Positions 31,015 through 39,218 of a DNA stretch of 64,000 nt are shown here, piece after piece. Source of the DNA: Tessaracoccus lacteus. GTDB lineage: Bacteria > Actinomycetota > Actinomycetes > Propionibacteriales > Propionibacteriaceae. Below the pieces are notes generated by a model. The model searched no databases. It had not been told where the DNA came from and saw nothing but the letters and a program-made list of their open reading frames with translations. Within the stretch, counting starts at the first letter, position 1; each line of letters begins with the position of its first letter. The translations under genes were made by a program, and so were the position numbers. Location of the stretch: NCBI RefSeq assembly GCF_029917005.1, contig NZ_CP123967.1, forward strand, positions 620,001-684,000, in the 5' to 3' direction.

Positions 31015-32115
31015 GTGACCACCTCCAGACGCGCCGTCCTGCTCGGCGCGGTGGGCGCGACCGCCGCGCTTGCCGCCTGCCAGGGTGAGACTCCCGAGCT
31101 CACCCCCAGCCCCACCCCGAGCTCCTCTCCGTCGCCCAGCCCCTCGCCGAGCCCGTCGCCCGAGCCGAGGATCACGTGGCCGCTGAACGGTCGCGAGGTG
31201 AAGAACGAGAAGCTGCTCGACCGCCCGGCGGTCGCGGCCAAGGTGCCGAACCTCAAGAACGAGAACCCCCAGTGGGGGCTGCTGGACGCCGACATCATCT
31301 TCTGCCAGCCCAACGGTTTCGCCTACACACGACTGGTCCCGGTGTTCCACAGCAAGTACCCCGAGGCCGTGGGGCCGATCCGCTCCATCCGCCCTGTCGA
31401 CGTGCCGCTGCTGTCGCCGATGAAGCCGCTGCTCGCCAACACCGGCGCGGCGGACTGGGTGCTGAAGTACTTCGACGCGCACGACGACTACATCGAGCGC
31501 ATGACCTACCTCGACTGGCGTGGCACCGACGCGTTCAGCGTCGACCAGGACAGGCTCTACCAGCTCAACGGCCAGACGTATTACGACCGCGCGATCCAGG
31601 CCCACCCCAAGGGCATGGCCGAGCTGGCGACCCGCATGAAGAAGAAGCCGAGCCAGTACCTGCCGTTCGCCGAGACCGCGGAGGATGCCTCGACGGCCGA
31701 CTCCAAGAAGAAGGCCACCACCATCGCGGTGCCCTACGGCAGCGCGCACAAGTACGACATGAGCTACGAGCTCGCTGACAACGGCATGTACCTGCGCAGC
31801 CAGCCCTGGGGCGAGCACGTGCTGGCCGACGGCAAGCGCGTCACGGCCCACTCGGTCCTGATCATCTCCGCGGAGTGGCGGATGGACAAGATCTGGGAGG
31901 GTTCCGGCGCCGCCGACCCCGTCGTCGACATCATCGACGCCAAGGGGAGCTTCACCTACTGCCACAGCGGGAAGCGGGTGACCGGCACCTGGAAGAAGGG
32001 CGCCATCAACAAGCGCTTCTCGTTCACGTGCAAGGACGGCTCCGCGCTGAAGGTCGCGCCCGGCCGCACGTTCGTCGAGTTGCCGTCGCCCAGCGCCGAC
32101 CTGCAGTTCGGCTGA
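31015..32115 (+). CDS. DUF3048 (YerB-like) lipoprotein, probably Tat-exported
   Basis: 366 residues from GTG 31015. The signal TTSRRAVLLGAVGATAALAAC has a twin-arginine pair (residues 5-6) and a lipobox Cys22. A Pro/Ser repeat linker follows at about 30-48, then the DUF3048 N-terminal and C-terminal domains (LNGREVKN, YPEAVGPIRSIRPVD, VLIISAEWRM, KDGSALKVAPGRTFVELP). The function of the family is unknown; it is a surface lipoprotein. It is last in the purA-purD unit. Confidence 0.85.
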   Translation: MTTSRRAVLLGAVGATAALAACQGETPELTPSPTPSSSPSPSPSPSPSPEPRITWPLNGREVKNEKLLDRPAVAAKVPNLKNENPQWGLLDADIIFCQPNGFAYTRLVPVFHSKYPEAVGPIRSIRPVDVPLLSPMKPLLANTGAADWVLKYFDAHDDYIERMTYLDWRGTDAFSVDQDRLYQLNGQTYYDRAIQAHPKGMAELATRMKKKPSQYLPFAETAEDASTADSKKKATTIAVPYGSAHKYDMSYELADNGMYLRSQPWGEHVLADGKRVTAHSVLIISAEWRMDKIWEGSGAADPVVDIIDAKGSFTYCHSGKRVTGTWKKGAINKRFSFTCKDGSALKVAPGRTFVELPSPSADLQFG

Positions 32116-32140
32116 GCCGAGGCGTCAGCCCCGGCTTCCG

Positions 32141-32259
32141 CGCCACCCTTCTCGACCGACGCCACCCTTCTCGACGGACGCCACCGCTATTGACACATGC
32201 CACCGCCATGGCGGTGGCATGTGTCGACAAGGGTGGCGTCTGCACGTAAGGGTGGCGTC
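32141..32259. repeat. Hairpin-rich 19-bp-period repeat, copy B (type 1)
   Basis: Left units CGCCACCCTT (32141), GACGCCACCCTT (32158) and GACGCCACCGCT (32177); a 32-bp perfect palindrome at 32193-32224 around CCATGG; right units AAGGGTGGCGTC at 32229 and 32248. Positions 32160-32260 match copy C (35119-35219) with one base difference. Confidence 0.88.
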
Positions 32260-32283
32260 TCGCCCCGTCTCGTAGGACGGTCT

Positions 32284-32601
32284 TCAGTACAGACCGAGGA
32301 CCAGGGAGAGCGCCCGGTCGAGATCGGCCAGTTCGGACGGGCTGAGCCGACCGGCGAACTCGCCGAGCCGGGTCTCTGCGTTCACGGCCGCCGTCTGCTC
32401 GACCAGGATGTATGTCGTTGTGTCGTCCATGGTGATGCGGGGCCTGAAGTCGGTCGGCAGCGCGCTGGTGGAGGTCGGAGCGACAAGGACCGTGGAGAGT
32501 AGGAGGTGGTCGGACTGGACGACCACGCCGTAGCGTGGACCCCGTTGTTCGTGGCCTTCGGCCGCACGACTGGTGCGCAGGCGGTAGATGTCACCACGCA
32601 C
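32284..32601 (-). CDS. MazF/PemK-family endoribonuclease toxin
   Basis: 105 residues from GTG 32601, beginning VRGDIYRLR as in MazF-type toxins, then PRYGVVVQSDHLLLSTVLVAP, the usual beta-strand core, and the C-terminal LSPSELADLDRALSLVLGL. These toxins cleave mRNA at short sequences. It overlaps the antitoxin by 11 bases, the usual antitoxin-first arrangement. It is intact and probably functional. Confidence 0.82.
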   Translation of the reverse strand: MRGDIYRLRTSRAAEGHEQRGPRYGVVVQSDHLLLSTVLVAPTSTSALPTDFRPRITMDDTTTYILVEQTAAVNAETRLGEFAGRLSPSELADLDRALSLVLGLY

Positions 32602-32824
32602 GCGACTGCTCCATCTCGTCGGCCAGGTCCAGCATCTCGGCGCGATCGGCAGGATCCTCCCGCACCTGCTTCGCCTGCTCCCGCACCCGCGCCAGGACCG
32701 CCTCGCGCTCGGCTGCGCGGATCGCATCCCGCACCGCCTCGGAGCGATTCTGGCCGGTCAGCTCGACGAGGTGTGCCAAGGCTGCCGCGGTCTCTTCGTC
32801 CACCCTGATCACAATCTGAGTCAT
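32591..32824 (-). CDS. Ribbon-helix-helix antitoxin (MazE-like)
   Basis: 77 residues. MTQIVIRVDEETAAALAHLV followed by GQNRSEAVRDAIRAA is a ribbon-helix-helix DNA-binding fold. The acidic C-terminal segment (EDPADRAEMLDLADEMEQS) would wrap the toxin. It precedes and overlaps the MazF-type gene and should repress their shared promoter in the 106-base gap before the IS element. Confidence 0.82.
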   Translation of the reverse strand: MTQIVIRVDEETAAALAHLVELTGQNRSEAVRDAIRAAEREAVLARVREQAKQVREDPADRAEMLDLADEMEQSRAW

Positions 32825-32948
32825 GAATGAATGTTACTTCTTGCAATGCGGAACGCAATGCAATCTGGTCACGATTGGCGTCGGCCCTTTGGCAAAGAGC
32901 GGAGGACAGTCGCCCCTTGGCATCAGGGGGGTGTCCCTATGGTTCTCG

Positions 32949-34175
32949 TCAAGCGGCGAGGGGCTGGGGTGTCGGGTTGGGGGTCCGGTAGGGCTCTTGG
33001 TTTCTGAGCATGGCGAACAGGACGTCGACTCGGCGTCGGGACAGGCAGATGAGTGCGGCGTTGTGTTTCTTGCCTTGGGCTCGCTTCCGGTCGTAGTAGG
33101 CCCTGCTGGCGGGGTCGGATCGGAGCGCGGCGAACGCTGAGAGGAACAGGGCTCGTTTGAGGTGCTTGTTTCCTGATCTGGCTGGGTATTCGCCTCGGAT
33201 GCTGGTTCCGGATCGGTGGGTGACGGGTGAGAGGCCGGCGTAGGCAGCCAGGTGTCCCGCGGTCGGGAACAGCGAGGCGTCGCCGACGTCGAGGAGGATC
33301 CGTGCAGCGGTCCTGACCCCGACGCCTGGCATCGAGATCAGGACCTTGGCAAGAGGGTGCGCATCAACGACCTTCTCGACTTGCGCGGCCAACTCGGAGC
33401 GCTGCTGCAGCGTCTGACGCAGGGCAGCTGCGAGCTTCGGGAGGACCTGCTCAGCGGCGGTGGTGCCGGCGACAACAACGGTCTGCTCGGACAAGGCGTG
33501 GGAGATCGCGTCGACGAAGTCTTGGGCGTGTCGCGGGTTGGCATGGCTGACGATCCGCAGCAGCTTTGCCCTCGAGACTGCGCTGATGCCTTGTGGGCCG
33601 CCGAGCTGTTCGATCACGGCGAGGCCCTGCTTTGTGGCCAAGCGGGGTCCGACTACGCGTTCGAGTGCGGGATGGATCTGCGTGAGGAGTCCACGGATCC
33701 GGTTCGCCAATCGTGTTGCTTCCGCCGCAAGGTCCTCGTCGAACCCGACCAGAACCTTCAGCTCGGCCAGGGCATCTTCGCCGAGGTCGACCCGGCGAAG
33801 GGTGTGGGGCATCGTTCGGGCAGCGTCCGCGATGATGAACGCGTCGCGCGCGTCGGTCTTCGCGCTGCCCGGGTAGAGGTCCGCTGCCCTGCGCATCGCG
33901 AGTCCTGGCAGGTAGGCGACCTGGATGCCCATCGACCTTGCCACAGCGATGGGCAGTGCGCCGATCGTGTTCGGCTGATCGACAATCACCAACACCCTGC
34001 CGCGCTCGGCCAGCATCGAGAAAACGCCCTCGAGCTTGCTCTGGTCCTGCGGTAGAGGCTTGTTGAATACCTTCCGACCGGCGGCGTCGAGAGCGCAGGC
34101 ATGGTGAGTTTCCTTGCCCACGTCGAGGCCGCACCAGATGTCGAAACCGGGGTCGTTGTTCATGACGGCCACCAT
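32949..34175 (-). CDS. IS110-family transposase (DEDD recombinase)
   Basis: 408 residues. The N-terminal RuvC-like DEDD domain shows CGLDVGKETHHACALD, VIVDQPNTIGALP and KTDARDAFIIADAART. The C-terminal Transposase_20 domain shows ISMPGVGVRTAARILLDVGD and THRSGTSIRGEYPARSGNKH, which includes the conserved Ser region. The frame is intact from ATG 34175 (ATG 34163 is also possible), so the element may be active. IS110 enzymes work with a structured non-coding RNA from the element end. Confidence 0.95.
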   Translation of the reverse strand: MVAVMNNDPGFDIWCGLDVGKETHHACALDAAGRKVFNKPLPQDQSKLEGVFSMLAERGRVLVIVDQPNTIGALPIAVARSMGIQVAYLPGLAMRRAADLYPGSAKTDARDAFIIADAARTMPHTLRRVDLGEDALAELKVLVGFDEDLAAEATRLANRIRGLLTQIHPALERVVGPRLATKQGLAVIEQLGGPQGISAVSRAKLLRIVSHANPRHAQDFVDAISHALSEQTVVVAGTTAAEQVLPKLAAALRQTLQQRSELAAQVEKVVDAHPLAKVLISMPGVGVRTAARILLDVGDASLFPTAGHLAAYAGLSPVTHRSGTSIRGEYPARSGNKHLKRALFLSAFAALRSDPASRAYYDRKRAQGKKHNAALICLSRRRVDVLFAMLRNQEPYRTPNPTPQPLAA

Positions 34176-34420
34176 CCTTCCCCATCGAAGACGACGGTCG
34201 TCGAGGTGGTGATGCGTCAGCTGCCGGCACCCACGTTACGAATAGACCTGTGTTGAGGCCGTGTCCCTATCAGCGGTCATCTGACGCCCACCAGGCCCGG
34301 TGACAACACCCCCCGGATCATGCGTGAGACAGGGGCAGACAGTCATGCCGAGCCCGGCGACCGTAACCCCAACATCGGGGTCACCACCAAGGTAACGGGG
34401 CGACGGAGGATCTGCTCATT
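34176..34420 (-). ncRNA. Candidate bridge RNA region of the IS110 element
   Basis: The non-coding stretch upstream of the transposase is where IS110-group elements encode their bridge RNA. It contains small hairpins (ACCCC/GGGGT 34366-34381; GCCG/CGGC 34347-34358) and two guide-like segments: a 10-base identity with the distal element end (34261-34270 with 32931-32940) and a 9-base match GGGGGGTGT (minus strand of 34306-34314 with plus strand 32926-32934). The limits and the RNA itself are inferred. Confidence 0.35.
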
Positions 34421-34457
34421 GGAGACGACGGCGTCTCATTTCGCGGGGGAGATCAGC

Positions 34458-35093
34458 ATGACGTGGCGACGATTCACGGGCCCGGTGGCGCTGGTGGCGG
34501 TCCTGGCCGTCGGCGCGGTCGTCGGCTTCCGGCTGCTGCCGGAGGCGCCGGCCCAGGCCGACGGCTACACCGTCGAGGAGCAGAGGAACCTGGGGCTCAT
34601 CGACAGCTCAGGCATCACGTCGGGTGTGGAGCAGCTGCTCGACCAACTCGCCCCGTACACCGACGCGGAGAACGAACGCCTTCCGCAGCAGATCGACGGG
34701 GCCCCCAACGGGTACGCGCAGGTTGCGGTCAGGACGGATGAGTCTGCGGTCGACCTCTACTGGAAGGGCCCGCTCCCGGAGACCATCGACGCGAACCCGG
34801 GGGTGGAGGTCCACCTGCACGACGTGCCTTGGAGCCTGATCGAGCTGGCCTCGGCACAGGACGAGGCGTGGGAGCTGTTGAACTCGCCCGGCTACGAGGA
34901 CGTCGAGGTGCAGAGCCTGGGGGTCGAGAGGGGCGCCAGGGCGTTCTTCGTCGAGGTCGGCGACGTGTCCGACGAGCGTGCCGAGGAGGTCGCTGCGGCG
35001 GTCGAGCGACTGACGGGCGTGCCCGCGCACGTCGACGTCGGTCACTACCTCGTCCCCGCGGTCGGGGTGCCCGACGACTCTGAGACCGCCTAG
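34458..35093 (+). CDS. Exported or membrane-anchored protein of unknown function
   Basis: 211 residues from ATG 34458 with a GGGGGAGA site upstream. An N-terminal signal or anchor (RFTGPVALVAVLAVGAVVGFRLL) precedes a soluble domain with two alpha/beta-looking halves (YAQVAVRTDESAVDLYWKGP; LGVERGARAFFVEVGDVSDERAEEVAAAVERLTGVP). I do not recognise a family. The open frame continues upstream to 34320, but that part overlaps the IS end and has no start signal. The IS lies right against its 5' side and may have separated it from its promoter. Confidence 0.7.
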   Translation: MTWRRFTGPVALVAVLAVGAVVGFRLLPEAPAQADGYTVEEQRNLGLIDSSGITSGVEQLLDQLAPYTDAENERLPQQIDGAPNGYAQVAVRTDESAVDLYWKGPLPETIDANPGVEVHLHDVPWSLIELASAQDEAWELLNSPGYEDVEVQSLGVERGARAFFVEVGDVSDERAEEVAAAVERLTGVPAHVDVGHYLVPAVGVPDDSETA

Positions 35094-35099
35094 CTTCAC

Positions 35100-35256
35100 C
35101 GCCACCCTTCTCGGCGCGCGCCACCCTTCTCGACGGACGCCACCGCTATTGACACATGCCACCGCCATGGCGGTGGCATGTGTCAACAAGGGTGGCGTCT
35201 GCACGTAAGGGTGGCGTCTGCACGTAAGGGTGGCGTCTGTCGGTAAGGGTGGCGTC
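35100..35256. repeat. Hairpin-rich 19-bp-period repeat, copy C (type 1, longest)
   Basis: Left units CGCCACCCTT at 35100 and 35119 and GACGCCACCGCT at 35136; 32-bp palindrome 35152-35183; four right units AAGGGTGGCGTC at 35188, 35207, 35226 and 35245, exactly 19 bp apart. It lies between convergent genes. Confidence 0.88.
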
Positions 35257-35323
35257 TGCGCAGGCGGGCGCCGGACGACACTGAGGGTCGGCAGGCACCC
35301 GGCGACGCCAGCACCCGGGACCG

Positions 35324-37261
35324 TCAGGGGATCAGCGCGGGCACTGCGGCCGTCGGATGGTGCAGCCACCCGACGGGCACGCCCAGGCCCTCGACCAGCT
35401 CCTGCGAGCGACCCCGGAGCTCCCCGACGAGCTTGTCGACCTCCGCGGTGACGGCCTTGCTGCGGCGGGGCTCGAAGGCCTCGTGCTCCAGATACCAGGC
35501 GCGGTTGGCCTCGATGGTGGCCAGGGCGTACAGGTCGCAGACCTTCACCAGCAGCGCACGGATGTAGTCGTCGTCGCACTCGGCGATGCCCTCGATGAAC
35601 GCCTCGAGGACCACGCGGTCGATGTGGGCACGGGCGGCCTCGAGCATGTGCGTCTGGCAGGCGTTGGTCGCGGCGAAGGAGTCCTTCTCCTTCGCCGCGG
35701 CGCGCATGCGCTGAGCGAGGCCCTCGACGGTGTGCTGCTCTCGGAACTCGAACAGCGACACGTGCCAGCCGCGCATCCGGATGCGCTCGGCCTCGGGCTT
35801 GAGGTCGGCGGCGGCGACGAGGCGCTCGATGACAGAGCGGGCGGTGGTGCGCTCCAGGACGGTCGTGCCGATCAGCTTGGCGGTCTTCTGCGCCGTGCCG
35901 CGCAGGTCCATGTCGCCCCACGTCGACTTGTAGTCGAGCAGCAGCGCTTTGGCGACCAGCTGCAGCAGGACGGTGTTGTCACCCTCGAACGTGGCGAAGA
36001 TGTCGGCGTCCTGGCGGGCGAGCGTGATGCCGTTGTCAGACATGAAGCCCGCGCCGCCGCATGCCTCGCGGCAGGTCTGCAGCGTGTCGTTGGCCCAGCG
36101 GGTCAGCGTGGCCTTCATGCCGGCCGCCCTGGTCTCCAGCTCACGGGCCGCGACGGGGTCGGACCCGGCCGCGTCGGTGATGCGCTGGAGCTGTAGAGCC
36201 AGTTCATTCTGCGCGAAGCCGTAGGCGTAGGCGCGGGAGACCTCGGGCAGCAGGCGGCGCTGGTGCGTCAGGTAGTCCATCAGGTGCACCTCCTCGCCGA
36301 GGCCGGGGGCGCGGAACTGGCGGCGCCGGTTGGCGTAGTCGACGGCGATCGTCAGCCCCTTGCGGGCCGCGGAGGCCGCGCCGCCGCCCACGCAGATGCG
36401 GCCGCGCACCAGCGTGCCGAGCATGGTGAAGAAGCGGGCGTTCTTGGACTCGATGTCGGAGCGGTATACGCCATCGGCGTCGACGCCGCCGTAGCGGTTC
36501 AGCAGCATCTCCCGCGGAACGCGGACGTGGTCGAACGCGATGGTGCCGTTGTCGACGCCGAGGAGGCCACCCTTGTGACCGTGGTCACCGGTCGTGACGC
36601 CGGGCAGGTCGTCGCCCTGCTCGTCGCGGATCGGGACGAGGACCACGTGCACGCCCTGGTGCGTGCCATCGACCCACAGCTGACCGAACACGGCGGCCAT
36701 CCGGCCGTCGCGGGCCGCGTTGCCGATGTAGGCCTTCGCGGCGGTGGGGGTGGGGGAGTCGACGACGAACTCGGCCGTGGTCGCGTCCCAGGTGATGGTG
36801 GTCTCGAGCGACTGCACGTCGGAGCCGTGGCCGAGTTCCGTCATGGCGAAGCAGCCTGGCAGCGACACGTCGATCGCCGACGGCAGGAACGTCTCGTGGT
36901 GCCACTGCGTGCCGAGGTTGACGATCGCACCGCCGAACAGGCCGTGCTGCACACCGGATTTGATCGTGAGCGAGAGGTCGCCCATGGCCATCATCTCGAA
37001 GTTGGCGACGGACTCGGCCGCGTTGCCGCTACCGCCGACCTCGGTGGGGAAGCCCGCCGTCACGAAGTCGCGCCCGGCCAACTCGACGACCTTGGACAGC
37101 GTCCAGTCGCGGGCCTCCTCCATGCCGAGCGCGGTGTCGCGGACCACGTCGTCGGCGGTCACCTCGTCGCGCCAGCGCTGCTTCAGGGCATGGAACGGGC
37201 CGTCGAGGGAACGGCGGAGGGCCTCACCGGTAGGGGTGGTCGTGGGGGTCTTGGCGTGCAT
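35324..37261 (-). CDS. Acyl-CoA dehydrogenase/oxidase family protein (FadE5-like)
   Basis: 645 residues. The N-terminal and middle acyl-CoA dehydrogenase domains show PGCFAMTELGHGSDVQSLET (FAD/substrate site) and LNRYGGVDADG. The helical domain carries CREACGGAGFMSDNGI and FEGDNTVLLQLVAKALL, and an extra C-terminal helical region is as in acyl-CoA oxidases. It oxidises acyl-CoA to enoyl-CoA. It is 3 bases downstream of the TetR gene on the minus strand, and the divergent genes encode the remaining beta-oxidation steps. The group resembles mycobacterial fadE5-fadA2-fabG4-htdX. Confidence 0.9.
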   Translation of the reverse strand: MHAKTPTTTPTGEALRRSLDGPFHALKQRWRDEVTADDVVRDTALGMEEARDWTLSKVVELAGRDFVTAGFPTEVGGSGNAAESVANFEMMAMGDLSLTIKSGVQHGLFGGAIVNLGTQWHHETFLPSAIDVSLPGCFAMTELGHGSDVQSLETTITWDATTAEFVVDSPTPTAAKAYIGNAARDGRMAAVFGQLWVDGTHQGVHVVLVPIRDEQGDDLPGVTTGDHGHKGGLLGVDNGTIAFDHVRVPREMLLNRYGGVDADGVYRSDIESKNARFFTMLGTLVRGRICVGGGAASAARKGLTIAVDYANRRRQFRAPGLGEEVHLMDYLTHQRRLLPEVSRAYAYGFAQNELALQLQRITDAAGSDPVAARELETRAAGMKATLTRWANDTLQTCREACGGAGFMSDNGITLARQDADIFATFEGDNTVLLQLVAKALLLDYKSTWGDMDLRGTAQKTAKLIGTTVLERTTARSVIERLVAAADLKPEAERIRMRGWHVSLFEFREQHTVEGLAQRMRAAAKEKDSFAATNACQTHMLEAARAHIDRVVLEAFIEGIAECDDDYIRALLVKVCDLYALATIEANRAWYLEHEAFEPRRSKAVTAEVDKLVGELRGRSQELVEGLGVPVGWLHHPTAAVPALIP

Positions 37262-37264
37262 GGG

Positions 37265-37900
37265 TCAACTCCTTCGTTGAGCGTCGAACGCGGGGATGAA
37301 CAGTTGGTCGATGTAGGCGACGACGTCCGCGCGCGGGCGTCGGAGGTTGGTGACGATCCACCGGTCGGCGACGGCCCAGATGAAGCCGACGGCGCCGTGC
37401 CCCCAGGTGTTGGCCGGCTCCTCATCGAGCCCCTCGCGGCGTAGCCAGGAGCGCATCGCGTCCGAGACCGTGTTGCCGATCCGCGTGGTGATCGAGAGCA
37501 CGGGATCCTCGGTGGGGGTGTCGCCCGTGGGCCTGGAGGAGACGAAGAAGTAGAGGTTGCGGTCGCGCTCGACGACGCCGAGGTAGGCGTCGGCCAGCCG
37601 GGAGACGAGGTCGCGTGGGTCGAGGGCGTCGTCGAAGGGCAGCTTGCGCACGATGTAGTCGCCGACGGACTCCGCGACCGCCTGGTAGAGGCCTGACTTG
37701 TCGTGGAAATGCCGGTAGAGCACGGTCTTCGACGTGCCGGCGAACGCGGCGATCTCGTCCATCCCGACGTTGGGGCCGAGTTCCCGGATCGCGCGCACGG
37801 CGGCCTCGACGAGTTCGCGGCGCCGCTGGAGGTTGTGCTGCTCCCAGCGCGCGGCGCGCCCGTCGACAGCCTCCTGCCCGGTGTCCTGCGTCGTTGTCAT
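37265..37900 (-). CDS. TetR-family transcriptional regulator
   Basis: 211 residues from ATG 37900 (a TTG at 37909 is the alternative). The helix-turn-helix is VGMDEIAAFAGTSKTVLYRHFHDKSGLYQ. The C-terminal ligand domain is TetR_C-like (WGHGAVGFIWAVADRWIV). It is first in an operon with the acyl-CoA dehydrogenase and diverges from the thiolase-FabG-MaoC operon. It is likely a fatty-acid or acyl-CoA responsive repressor of both. Confidence 0.88.
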   Translation of the reverse strand: MTTTQDTGQEAVDGRAARWEQHNLQRRRELVEAAVRAIRELGPNVGMDEIAAFAGTSKTVLYRHFHDKSGLYQAVAESVGDYIVRKLPFDDALDPRDLVSRLADAYLGVVERDRNLYFFVSSRPTGDTPTEDPVLSITTRIGNTVSDAMRSWLRREGLDEEPANTWGHGAVGFIWAVADRWIVTNLRRPRADVVAYIDQLFIPAFDAQRRS

Positions 37901-37926
37901 GGAACACAAGGTACCCGAAACTGCGA

Positions 37927-37953
37927 GTATCTGCTACCGTCGGTCACAGATAC
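37927..37953. promoter_or_regulatory. Candidate TetR operator between divergent fatty-acid operons
   Basis: GTATCTG (37927-37933) and CAGATAC (37947-37953) are perfect inverted arms separated by 13 bases in the 69-base divergent gap, the usual place for a TetR-family site. Confidence 0.55.
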
Positions 37954-37969
37954 GTCTGGAAGGAATCCG

Positions 37970-39217
37970 ATGACTCAACGCAGAGCCGTCATCGTCGGGG
38001 GCAACCGCACCCCCTTCGTCAAGGCCGGCGGCGCCTACGCGTCCGCCTCGGCGCAGGACCTGCTCACCGCGGCTCTCGACGGGCTCGTCGCCCGCTTCGG
38101 GCTCGCCGGCGAACAGGTCGACGAGGTCGTCGCGGGCGCCGTGCTGAAGCACACCCGCGACTTCAACCTCACCCGCGAGGCCGTGCTCGGGTCGTCGCTG
38201 TCGCCCCACACGCCCGCCGTCGACCTCGCGCAGGCGTGCGGCACCGGCCTGGAGGCCGTGGTCTACGCGTCGAACAAGATCCGCCTCGGCCAGGCGGACG
38301 TCGCCATCGCCGGCGGCGTCGACTCCGCCTCCGACGCCCCGATCGTCGTTACCGAGCCGCTGCGCCGCGCGCTGCTCAAGCTCAACCGGGCCCGCACGCT
38401 GCCCGACAAGCTGAAGGCGCTGTCCCGGATCCGACCGCAGGACCTCGCGCCCGTGCCGCCCGCGGTCGTCGAGCCGCGCACCGGGCTCAGCATGGGGGAG
38501 TCGCAGGCTCTCACCACGAAGAAGTGGGGTGTCACGCGCGAGGCGCAGGACGAGCTGTCCGTGGCGTCGCACCACAACCTGGCCGCCGCCTGGAACGCCG
38601 GTTTCTTCGACGACTTGGTCACCGGCTACCTCGGCGTCGCCCGCGACGCGCTGCTGCGCCCCGACACCTCCATGGAGGCGCTGGCCAAGCTCAGGCCCGT
38701 GTTCGGCAGGGGCGACGGCGCGACCATGACGGCCGGCAACTCCACCGCCCTGACCGACGGCGCCGCCGTCGCGCTGGTCGCGGAGGAGTCCTACGCCCGC
38801 GGCCGCGGCTGGCCGGTACTGGCCAGCCTCGTCGACGCGCAGGTCGCGGCCTCCGACTACGTCACGGGCGCCGAGGACCTCCTGCTGGCCCCCGTGCGCG
38901 CCATTCCACAGCTGCTGGAGCGCAACTCCCTCACACTCGACGACTTCGACCTCATCGAGATCCACGAGGCCTTCGCCAGCACGGTGCTGGCCACCCTCAA
39001 GGCGCTGGAGGAAGGCGGGGTCGGCACCGTCGACCGCGCGAAGCTCAACGTCAACGGCTCGTCGCTCGCCGCGGGTCACCCCTTCGCCGCCACCGGCGGC
39101 CGGATCGTCGCCTCGCTCGCGAAGATGCTCGCCGAGCGCGGCCCCGGCTCCAAGGGCCTCATCTCCATCTGTGCTGCCGGCGGCCAGGGCGTCGTCGCGA
39201 TCCTGGAAGCGGTGTGA
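37970..39217 (+). CDS. Acetyl-CoA C-acyltransferase (thiolase, FadA2/FadI-like)
   Basis: 415 residues. Nucleophile Cys90 is in DLAQACGTGLEA, the catalytic His motifs are EIHEAFAS and NGSSLAAGHPFAATGGR, and the second Cys is in CAAGGQG near the end. It cleaves 3-ketoacyl-CoA with CoA, or condenses in reverse. The preceding purines AGGA lie 5 bases before the ATG. Its stop is one base before the fabG-like start. Confidence 0.92.
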   Translation: MTQRRAVIVGGNRTPFVKAGGAYASASAQDLLTAALDGLVARFGLAGEQVDEVVAGAVLKHTRDFNLTREAVLGSSLSPHTPAVDLAQACGTGLEAVVYASNKIRLGQADVAIAGGVDSASDAPIVVTEPLRRALLKLNRARTLPDKLKALSRIRPQDLAPVPPAVVEPRTGLSMGESQALTTKKWGVTREAQDELSVASHHNLAAAWNAGFFDDLVTGYLGVARDALLRPDTSMEALAKLRPVFGRGDGATMTAGNSTALTDGAAVALVAEESYARGRGWPVLASLVDAQVAASDYVTGAEDLLLAPVRAIPQLLERNSLTLDDFDLIEIHEAFASTVLATLKALEEGGVGTVDRAKLNVNGSSLAAGHPFAATGGRIVASLAKMLAERGPGSKGLISICAAGGQGVVAILEAV

Positions 39218-39218
39218 C

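Larger units (their letters stand above)
32931..34420 (-). mobile_element. IS110-family insertion sequence (boundaries approximate)
   Basis: The element holds one transposase gene on the minus strand. GTGTCCCTAT occurs at 32931-32940, 9 bases beyond the transposase stop, and again at 34261-34270 upstream of its start. IS110 elements lack terminal inverted repeats, so the ends cannot be fixed from this copy. The side downstream of the gene ends close to 32931; the upstream side may extend to about 34400-34450, just before the next gene's ribosome site. Confidence 0.6.

Noticed and set aside
34320-34457. N-terminal extension of the 34458 exported protein
   Set aside because: The extra 46 residues lack a ribosome site, would bury the signal sequence, and overlap the IS110 end with its hairpins.
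35188-35256. Four evenly spaced AAGGGTGGCGTC units as a CRISPR array
   Set aside because: The 19-bp period leaves no room for spacers, the intervening bases are themselves repeated, and the units are mirrored on the left arm. No cas genes are nearby.
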